DNA of 5,990 bases from Verrucomicrobiota bacterium (GTDB lineage: Bacteria > Verrucomicrobiota > Verrucomicrobiia > Chthoniobacterales > UBA10450), in assembly GCA_003219995.1 (NCBI GenBank), contig QHRC01000092.1, positions 1 to 5,990 on the forward strand. The letters run 5' to 3'. Below are positions 1 to 4,430 of the stretch, piece by piece (within the stretch, counting starts at the first letter, position 1; every line of letters begins with the position of its first letter). Under the pieces are notes generated by a model, which was not told the DNA's origin, searched no databases, and saw nothing but the letters and a program-made list of their open reading frames with translations. Made by a program: the position numbers and the translations under genes.

Positions 1-647
1 ACGAGCGCGGCGAAACTTTGGGCGAATTCTACTTCGAAAACGGTACGCCCCGCTGGGGCCGGTTTCAGCATTTGCTCGGCAAAGAGGCTTTCTGGCAATT
101 ATTCATTCCGCCGCACAATGCCTGGACTTTCTCCTTCTCTCGAGAATTGCCACTCAACGCGGAATGGACGGAGGAGAAAAGCATCACCGGCAGTGCAGAC
201 CAGATGTTGATTGAGGCAATCCAAATGCGTGATGAGTTTGAGAGTCTGCGGAAATCAATGCGCGACGACAACGTGCCGTTGGTGCGGAAGGAATTGAATT
301 TCGTTTGGCCGGCGGGCGAGCCTGAAGTGCTGCGGCCGCTGGCGGAGGAAATCTGGCAGATTGTATATAGCAAACCGATGTCACTGGTCGATCTTTGTGC
401 GCGCTGCAATGCCTGCGCCTCAAAAATCTATCAGGCCGTTGCTGGAATGCTCCGCGCGGATCTGTTCGCTTCTGCGACTGTAGAAAAAGCTGACGACTTC
501 CCCGGCGCTAAGTCAGGCAAACTCTCAAACGAGGAGTGCGAGCCTCCTTCTCCCGGTGTGAGCGTTACAACCGCACAAAAAATCCTGCCCATTGCGGGCG
601 CTCAGACTGCTGACCAATATCAACTCGAATCAACGCTCACTAGCTGA
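1..647 (+). CDS. DUF4388-type protein with winged-helix-like segment (5' end missing)
   Basis: The reading frame is open to the left edge (in-frame codons from base 3), so the true start lies outside; the TTG at 18 is not a credible start because the conserved fold is already under way there. Of 214 visible residues, about 1-45 match the DUF4388 (PATAN-like) pattern I know: a GEFYFENG strand-turn, an amphipathic stretch, GKEAFWQLF, then W-x-F-x-F. A charged helix follows (about 66-86, MLIEAIQMRDEF). Residues about 108-157 look like a small winged helix, with helices around EEIWQIVYS, SLVDLCARC and KIYQAVAGML. The last ~50 residues are polar and low in predicted structure. DUF4388 proteins often occur with two-component or gliding-type regulators, so a cytosolic regulatory or scaffold role is inferred, not shown. 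It ends with TGA, 125 bp before the cyclase gene on the same strand. Confidence 0.7.
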   Translation, partial: ERGETLGEFYFENGTPRWGRFQHLLGKEAFWQLFIPPHNAWTFSFSRELPLNAEWTEEKSITGSADQMLIEAIQMRDEFESLRKSMRDDNVPLVRKELNFVWPAGEPEVLRPLAEEIWQIVYSKPMSLVDLCARCNACASKIYQAVAGMLRADLFASATVEKADDFPGAKSGKLSNEECEPPSPGVSVTTAQKILPIAGAQTADQYQLESTLTS

Positions 648-740
648 GCTTTAAACAGCCGGTCTTCGAAGGAGCGCAGTTTTACTCAATTGCGCCATAA
701 TCTCCGTCTTTGCCCTCGACACTCACGGGTGGAGTAAATA

Positions 741-755
741 ATGAAGTTCGCATAA
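741..755 (+). other. possible four-codon leader ORF before the cyclase gene
   Basis: ATG-AAG-TTC-GCA-TAA is preceded by GGTGGAG, with GGAG at 731-734, six bases before the ATG. This is the best ribosome-binding-like sequence on the + strand of the window. The ORF is out of frame with the cyclase start and ends 17 bases before it. It may be a minimal upstream ORF aiding re-initiation at 773, or pure chance in an A/T-rich leader. The 125 bp gap (648-772) shows no convincing promoter or terminator. Confidence 0.15.
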
Positions 756-772
756 TTTAGATCACTTCCTGA

Positions 773-3166
773 ATGGCCGCCGAAACGAAAAAAGAGATCG
801 GGCTAGAGATCGGCCACGTCCTTTTCATCGACGTTGTCGGCTACTCCAATTTGCTCATCAACGAGCAGAGCGAGCAGATGCAAAAGTTGCGGGAAATCGT
901 CCGCGCTACCGAACAATTTCGGAACGCCGAAGCGCAAGGCAAATTGCTCCGTTTACCGACTGGCGATGGCGGGGCTCTGGTCTTTCGCACAAGTCCTGAC
1001 GCGCCGGTGTTGTGTGCGTTGGAACTCAGCAAGGAACTAAAAAGTCATCCTGAACTTCGAGTGCGGATGGGGATTCACAGCGGCCCCGTCAATGAGATCA
1101 CCGACCTAAACGAGCAAGCTAACATTGCTGGGGCCGGCATCAACGTGGCGCAGCGAGTGATGAATTGTGGTGATGCCGGTCATATTCTGCTTTCCAAGCA
1201 TGTCGCGGAGGACCTGGAACAATACCGGCAGTGGCAGCCGCACTTGCACGATCTTGGCGAGTGTGAAGTGAAACACGGCGTCCGCATTCACGCGGTGAAT
1301 TTCTACGCCGACGAAATGGGCAACCCGGAAGTGCCAGAAAAATTCAAAACTCTAGGGGCCGCCACGGTGAAAGCGCCTCCGAAGTCGTCTATTCCAAAAT
1401 GGGCAGCGATCGGCGCACTGATCTTGATCCTCATCGCCGCATTGGTGATCGGCGGTTTTCTTTTCTGGCAACAAAAGAAACCAAAAACTTCCGCGGCCGC
1501 AGCAGCCATTTCGGAAAAATCGATCGCCGTTTTGCCTTTCGAAAATCGCAGCGAAGACAAAGCGAACGCTTACTTTGCCGATGGTATCCAGGACGAGATT
1601 CTGACGCGCTTAGCCAAAATCGCCGATCTGAAGGTGATTTCGCGCACTTCCACGCAGCATTACAAAAGCGCGCCGGAAAACCTGCCGGAGATCGCGCGGC
1701 AACTTGGCGTTGCTCACATCGTGGAGGGAAGTGTGCAGAAGAGCGGCGACTCCGTGCGCGTGAACGTGCAGCTGATCAAAGCAGCCAACGATTCCCATCT
1801 CTGGGCCGACAGCTTTGATCGCAAACTGACCGACATCTTTTCGGTCGAGAGCGAAGTGGCCAAAGCCATTGCCGACCAGTTGCGGGCGCACATCAGCGGT
1901 CACGAGGAGCAAGTCATCGCCGCCAAGCCGACAGACAACACCGAGGCTTATGATGCGTACCTCCGTGGCCTGGCTTATTCGCTCAAGGCTGGGAACCTAC
2001 CGGCCAACGCCATTGGCGCGCAGAAATATCTCAGAGAAGCGGTGCGCTTGGACCCGAAGTTTGCCCTTGCGTGGGCGCTGCTGTCATACGTGGAAGCGCG
2101 CGGCTACATTACTGCGGGTCTTCAGCCAACGGTCGCTCTCCGTGAAGAGGCGCAGCAGGCAGCCGAAACCGCGCTCACGCTTCAGCCCAATCTCGGCGAG
2201 GCCATATTGGCCAAGGGCTTTTACCACTACGCCTGTCTCAAAGATTACGACACCGCGATGCGTTACTTTGAGCAGGCACGTCCGCTCCTACCCAATAACA
2301 GCCGGATTCCTGAATCGCTGGCCTATGTCGCGCGGAGGCGAGGCGAGTGGGAGCGGAGCGAGTCTTACTTCAACGAAGCCGAGCGGCTTGACCCGCGCAA
2401 CGTGAATCTACTCGCCCAGCATGCGATTTCCTGTCAGTGTCTTCGTCGTTTCCCTGAAGCGCTGCGGAAACTTGATCAGGTTCTCGATATCACGCCGGAC
2501 GACGTCGATATCCTCGCGGAAATGGCGGCTATCGCACAAGCCGAAGGCGATCTGCCGCGCGCCTCGGCGCTCCTCGCTCCGCTCCGTCCGACCGCCGACC
2601 TCAATCAGGCGTTGGAAACGCAAGTTTACCAGGCAATCCCGCAAATCATCCCTCGATTAAAGGAAATATTGGCCAAGCCTGACCCAGCGTTGGGTTATTT
2701 CAATGGTGAACTGCGCTTTTGGCTGGGCTGGGCGCAAGAAGTCGCGGGCGATCATGCTGGCGCCCAGGAAACCTGGCAACAAACGCGCAGCGAACTGGAA
2801 TCTTTCCTCAAAGAACAGGCGGAAAATCTTGCCCTGATTGGAGATCTTGCGCTGACCAATGCGGCTCTCGGTGACAAAACCGCCGCGTTGGCTATGGCAG
2901 AGCGAGCTATGGCCGCGGTCCCGATCGAGAAAGACACGCTAAATGGTCCCACTGCGATCGAGTTCTTCGCCCGAGTGGCTGCCCAGACGCGTGAACCCGA
3001 CCGCGCCGTCGCCGCGTTACAGAAACTACTCTCGATCCCGGCCCGTGGCGCGTTGGCTGAAAACGTCCCGCTCACTCCTGCGCTGCTCCGGCTCGATCCA
3101 ATGTTCGACCCGCTTCGGAACGATCCGCGCTTTCAAAAACTCGCCGCCTCGCCCGCGCCGAAATAA
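773..3166 (+). CDS. Membrane-anchored class III nucleotide cyclase–TolB/FlgO-like–TPR protein
   Basis: A 797-residue multidomain protein. Residues about 10-178 form a class III adenylate/guanylate cyclase catalytic domain: first metal Asp D20 in FIDVVGYS, second metal Asp D65 in PTGDGGA, and the transition-state pair N124/R128 in INVAQR. By hand alignment to mammalian cyclase, the purine-contacting Lys and Asp positions are L61 and N117, so the product nucleotide is uncertain. A proline/lysine linker leads to one transmembrane helix (about 210-232, flanked by K209 and QQKK), giving a cytosolic N-terminus and a periplasmic C-terminus. Residues about 248-376 are a TolB/FlgO-like domain (SIAVLPFENRS, ADGIQDEILTRL, VEGSVQKSGD). 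TPR-like helical pairs fill about 385-755, and the tail carries the LDPMFDPLRNDPRFQ motif. The ATG at 773 matches the start of the relic copy at 4113; no Shine-Dalgarno is visible. Probable role: the periplasmic TPR/TolB part senses or binds partners and controls cyclic-nucleotide synthesis inside. That role is inferred. Confidence 0.9.
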   Translation: MAAETKKEIGLEIGHVLFIDVVGYSNLLINEQSEQMQKLREIVRATEQFRNAEAQGKLLRLPTGDGGALVFRTSPDAPVLCALELSKELKSHPELRVRMGIHSGPVNEITDLNEQANIAGAGINVAQRVMNCGDAGHILLSKHVAEDLEQYRQWQPHLHDLGECEVKHGVRIHAVNFYADEMGNPEVPEKFKTLGAATVKAPPKSSIPKWAAIGALILILIAALVIGGFLFWQQKKPKTSAAAAAISEKSIAVLPFENRSEDKANAYFADGIQDEILTRLAKIADLKVISRTSTQHYKSAPENLPEIARQLGVAHIVEGSVQKSGDSVRVNVQLIKAANDSHLWADSFDRKLTDIFSVESEVAKAIADQLRAHISGHEEQVIAAKPTDNTEAYDAYLRGLAYSLKAGNLPANAIGAQKYLREAVRLDPKFALAWALLSYVEARGYITAGLQPTVALREEAQQAAETALTLQPNLGEAILAKGFYHYACLKDYDTAMRYFEQARPLLPNNSRIPESLAYVARRRGEWERSESYFNEAERLDPRNVNLLAQHAISCQCLRRFPEALRKLDQVLDITPDDVDILAEMAAIAQAEGDLPRASALLAPLRPTADLNQALETQVYQAIPQIIPRLKEILAKPDPALGYFNGELRFWLGWAQEVAGDHAGAQETWQQTRSELESFLKEQAENLALIGDLALTNAALGDKTAALAMAERAMAAVPIEKDTLNGPTAIEFFARVAAQTREPDRAVAALQKLLSIPARGALAENVPLTPALLRLDPMFDPLRNDPRFQKLAASPAPK

Positions 3167-3167
3167 C

Positions 3168-3216
3168 TGTAGCCGGCGTCGTTGACGCCGGGCCGCGGTC
3201 AGCGACCGCGGCTACA
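3168..3216. repeat. Compound REP-like element: two hairpins enclosed by TGTAGC/GCTACA
   Basis: Outer arms TGTAGC (3168-3173) and GCTACA (3211-3216) are exact reverse complements. Inside lie two perfect GC-rich hairpins: CCGGCGTC (3173-3180), loop GTT, GACGCCGG (3184-3191); and GCCGCGGTC (3192-3200), loop AGC, GACCGCGGC (3204-3212). The whole can fold as a three-way junction. It starts one base after the cyclase stop codon and lies between convergent genes, so it may stop or stabilise transcripts from both sides. There is no U-tract, so it is not a canonical intrinsic terminator. I associate 'tgtagccgcggtc…' repeats with dispersed REP-like families in Verrucomicrobiota and relatives; the copy number in this genome cannot be seen here. 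Confidence 0.75.
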
Positions 3217-3258
3217 ATGTGCGATTCGCAGGAGTGATTGACGCAATCGTTCGCGCCC

Positions 3259-3693
3259 TTATCTCGTGGGATCGATCACCGTGAGAAATGGGAACCGGTG
3301 AAAATCGGAGTCGCGAGTATAAATCTGCTTGATGCCATGCTCGCGCATTAACACAGCCGTATGTGCGTCGTGCAGAATGTTACCGCGCAGTTGCGGCACC
3401 TCGGCGACAACCTCACTCAGCAAAGCCGTATGTCGGGCAGTGGGCAAAAGCACACCGGCGCTCGGCGAATCGAAAATTGACTCAAGGAATCGCCATCCTT
3501 GCGCCAGCGTCCATGGCCGCCGAAAAATGCGCGGATGCGTGCAGAGCCGGAGAAATTCGTAGCAGATATTCCAGGACACATACCAGGGCGAGCTTTGCTC
3601 ACGCCAAATTTCCAGGCAGCGGCGACAGGGTCGATGAAGTTCGGAGTCCGGATCAGCGGAGTAAACGAGCACGTTCGTATCGACAACAAACAT
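3259..3693 (-). CDS. vapC: PIN-domain ribonuclease toxin, VapC family
   Basis: A 144-residue PIN-domain protein, the usual VapC length. The acidic active-site set is visible: D5 in VVDTNVLVYS with N7 nearby, E46 in NICYEFLRL, D109 in ILHDAHTA, and D128 in YTRDSDF. VapC toxins are Mg2+-dependent endoribonucleases acting in the cytosol, typically cutting tRNA or rRNA; the target here is unknown. Its ATG (3691-3693, complement) directly follows the antitoxin TAG with no spacer, so translation is probably coupled. GGAAGGG (complement of 3703-3709) lies nine bases before the start within the antitoxin gene and is a clear Shine-Dalgarno-like site. The gene converges on the cyclase gene across 92 bp that includes the compound hairpin repeat. 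All four acidic residues are present, so it appears intact and active. Confidence 0.9.
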   Translation of the reverse strand: MFVVDTNVLVYSADPDSELHRPCRRCLEIWREQSSPWYVSWNICYEFLRLCTHPRIFRRPWTLAQGWRFLESIFDSPSAGVLLPTARHTALLSEVVAEVPQLRGNILHDAHTAVLMREHGIKQIYTRDSDFHRFPFLTVIDPTR

Positions 3694-3930
3694 CTACCGT
3701 CGCCCTTCCATCACGTCGTACAAGGCGTCGCGATCGGCGATATCGACAAGATGACCTCCGCTGCGAAAAGTGGGCAGGGGTCCAAGTTTCGGTTTCGACC
3801 TGCGGGTGCCGGACTGAAACAGCAGCCGCAGCGCCGCTTCGACCAGCTCGGACATCGTCTTACCTTGCCGAGCCGCTTCCCGCCGGAGACGGCCCATGAC
3901 GGTATCGTCGATGTTCAGCGTCGTCTTCAT
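3694..3930 (-). CDS. vapB: Ribbon-helix-helix antitoxin, VapB type
   Basis: A 78-residue partner of the PIN toxin. Residues about 1-11 (MKTTLNIDDTV) form the RHH beta strand, and RLRREAARQG-KTMSELVEAALR supplies the two helices, the typical DNA-binding dimer of VapB/CopG-like antitoxins. The C-terminal half (about 41-78, rich in R, K, P and G, with HLVDIADRDALYDVMEG) would wrap the toxin. The ATG at 3930 is chosen because the conserved strand begins there. The frame extends to a TTG at 3966, but that TTG is part of the TTGACA promoter box and the extra 12 residues do not resemble the family. The operon order antitoxin-toxin and the stop/start abutment are standard. Autorepression through the palindromes just upstream is expected from the family and supported by the sites seen there. 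Confidence 0.88.
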   Translation of the reverse strand: MKTTLNIDDTVMGRLRREAARQGKTMSELVEAALRLLFQSGTRRSKPKLGPLPTFRSGGHLVDIADRDALYDVMEGRR

Positions 3931-3962
3931 ATGGAAAACCATATCGACTATATGGCTATATG
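3929..3962. promoter_or_regulatory. Palindromic operator array of the antitoxin
   Basis: Three exact six-base half-sites alternate in orientation: ATATGG (3929-3934), CCATAT (3939-3944), ATATGG (3950-3955), followed by a partial CTATATG (3956-3962). They form two overlapping palindromes, ATATGG-N4-CCATAT and CCATAT-N5-ATATGG. The second covers the spacer between the promoter boxes and the first covers the -10 and the start codon. RHH antitoxins bind such short repeats as dimers of dimers, so autorepression by blocking RNA polymerase is the likely function (inferred). Confidence 0.6.
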
Positions 3963-3966
3963 TCAA
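3938..3966 (-). promoter_or_regulatory. Sigma70-type promoter of the toxin-antitoxin operon
   Basis: On the complement strand there is a perfect -35 TTGACA (3966-3961), exactly 17 bases of spacer, and a -10 TATGGT (3943-3938; four of six consensus positions). A start about seven bases past the -10 falls at about 3931-3930, that is, on the antitoxin ATG. The mRNA would be leaderless or nearly so, which agrees with the lack of any ribosome-binding site there. Start-site mapping would settle it. Confidence 0.65.
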
Positions 3967-3988
3967 ATCTTCCCGCCCTCATCGGCGC

Positions 3989-4099
3989 CCCTTGCCGTCC
4001 CGACCGTTCAACGCCGGCGAGCGGACGGCTGGCCCGCTACCAAACTCTTTGCTCGCGCCCGAAGTGCGCGCGGAAATGGACGAGTGGGGCATTCGTTAA
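3989..4099 (+). pseudogene. Unidentified coding-looking C-terminal tail (possible gene remnant)
   Basis: One + strand frame here reads like a natural protein end: RPFNAGERTAG, then LLAPEVRAEMDEWGIR and a TAA at 4097-4099. Its upstream continuation runs through the toxin-antitoxin promoter and the antisense of the antitoxin gene, where the translation is clearly non-natural. If real, the body of this gene was lost when the toxin-antitoxin module came to lie next to it. I do not recognise the family. Composition alone could mimic this, so confidence is low. Confidence 0.25.
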
Positions 4100-4112
4100 A
4101 ATAGAATTACCA

Positions 4113-4232
4113 ATGTCATCTGAGATCAAAAAAGAAATCCAGCTCGAGATCGCCCATGTCTTGTTCATCGACATCGTTGGCTACTCCAAGCTTTCGATTA
4201 ACGAGCAAAGCACTGCGGTCGATGAGCTAAAT
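4113..4232 (+). pseudogene. N-terminal relic of a second class III cyclase gene
   Basis: ATG at 4113 opens a frame whose first 33 residues align without gaps to the start of the protein encoded at 773 (MSSEIKKEIQLEIAHVLFID against MAAETKKEIGLEIGHVLFID, then VGYS and INEQS in both). Many codon differences are synonymous. The next residues TAVDELN still fit the family as I know it. Similarity then stops: the second metal Asp, the N/R pair, membrane helix, TolB and TPR domains are all absent. The frame continues as unrelated sequence to a TAG at 4413-4415, so at most a 100-residue protein without catalytic capacity could be made. The copy is diverged from the intact gene rather than identical, so it was a distinct paralogue before decay and not a very recent duplicate. 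Confidence 0.85.
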
Positions 4233-4278
4233 GCGCCGGACGAGTTGGATACCCTTATGAATAAGACGGCGTTCGTCG

Positions 4279-4317
4279 GGCTACATCGCCCAGACCCTGC
4301 AACCAACGGTCCCACTG
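4279..4317 (+). pseudogene. TPR scrap of the cyclase-TPR paralogue, + strand
   Basis: In a frame different from the N-terminal relic, this stretch reads GYIAQTLQPTVPL against GYITAGLQPTVAL, residues 444-456 of the intact protein (2102-2140). Nine of 13 residues match, 26 of 39 bases match, and four of the nine identical residues use a different codon (Ile, Leu, Gln, Leu), which is the pattern of formerly coding homology. TGA lies upstream and TAG (4339-4341) downstream in that frame. The short length leaves room for chance. Confidence 0.45.
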
Positions 4318-4352
4318 GCCTCGCCGGCGCGCAACATATAGGCCAGCGATTC
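4306..4352 (-). pseudogene. Inverted TPR scrap of the cyclase-TPR paralogue
   Basis: The complement strand carries a 15-base exact match to 2312-2326 of the intact gene (coding ESLAY). After two extra bases (AT) it continues as VARRRGQWDR, matching VARRRGEWER of the intact protein (about residues 519-528). Differences are mostly synonymous or conservative (E to Q, E to D). It is therefore an inverted and frameshifted piece of a TPR region. It overlaps the end of the + strand scrap by about 12 bases, so the inversion junction probably lies near 4306-4317. Confidence 0.55.
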
Positions 4353-4360
4353 CGGACGAA

Positions 4361-4426
4361 AGAAGTAGACGCGGCTTCCAGCCGCGTGTTGCGTCTTGCT
4401 ATTCAAAGCGGCTAGAAGCCGCTTCT
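4361..4426. repeat. Compound double-hairpin repeat abutting the peptidase start
   Basis: Outer arms AGAAG (4361-4365) and CTTCT (4422-4426) are reverse complements. Inside are two perfect hairpins with three-base loops: ACGCGGCT (4369-4376), TCC, AGCCGCGT (4380-4387); and AAGCGGCT (4406-4413), AGA, AGCCGCTT (4417-4424). The plan resembles the repeat at 3168-3216, but the sequence belongs to another family. It ends four bases before the ATG at 4431, so the folded RNA would sit where a ribosome-binding site normally lies. The loop of the second hairpin contains most of the TAG that closes the relic frame. Confidence 0.7.
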
Positions 4427-4430
4427 CCTT

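Noticed and set aside
1399..1818. Long + strand frame inside the cyclase gene, and other long frames on both strands across 773-3166
   Set aside because: They overlap a well-supported multidomain gene, have Arg/Ser-rich non-natural composition and show no domain signature.
3168..3216. Canonical rho-independent terminator
   Set aside because: The stems are strong but no T-tract follows on either strand, so it is described as a repeat that may affect transcript ends.
3931..3966. Longer antitoxin starting at TTG 3966
   Set aside because: That TTG is the start of the TTGACA -35 box, the extra 12 residues are unlike the RHH family, and the conserved strand begins exactly at the ATG at 3930.
3363..4104. 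Long + strand frames antisense to the toxin-antitoxin operon
   Set aside because: They mirror the PIN and RHH genes, whose catalytic and DNA-binding motifs are clear on the - strand. Only the last part, after 3989, looked possibly natural.
3960..4112. Upstream extension of the cyclase relic to an ATG at 3960
   Set aside because: The intact gene starts at the residue equivalent to 4113, and the 51 extra codons cross the TA promoter and show no similarity to anything recognised.
3929..4430. CRISPR array or insertion-sequence ends
   Set aside because: The repeated ATATGG half-sites are six bases with 4-5 base gaps, and the hairpin repeat has no transposase or target duplication that I can see.
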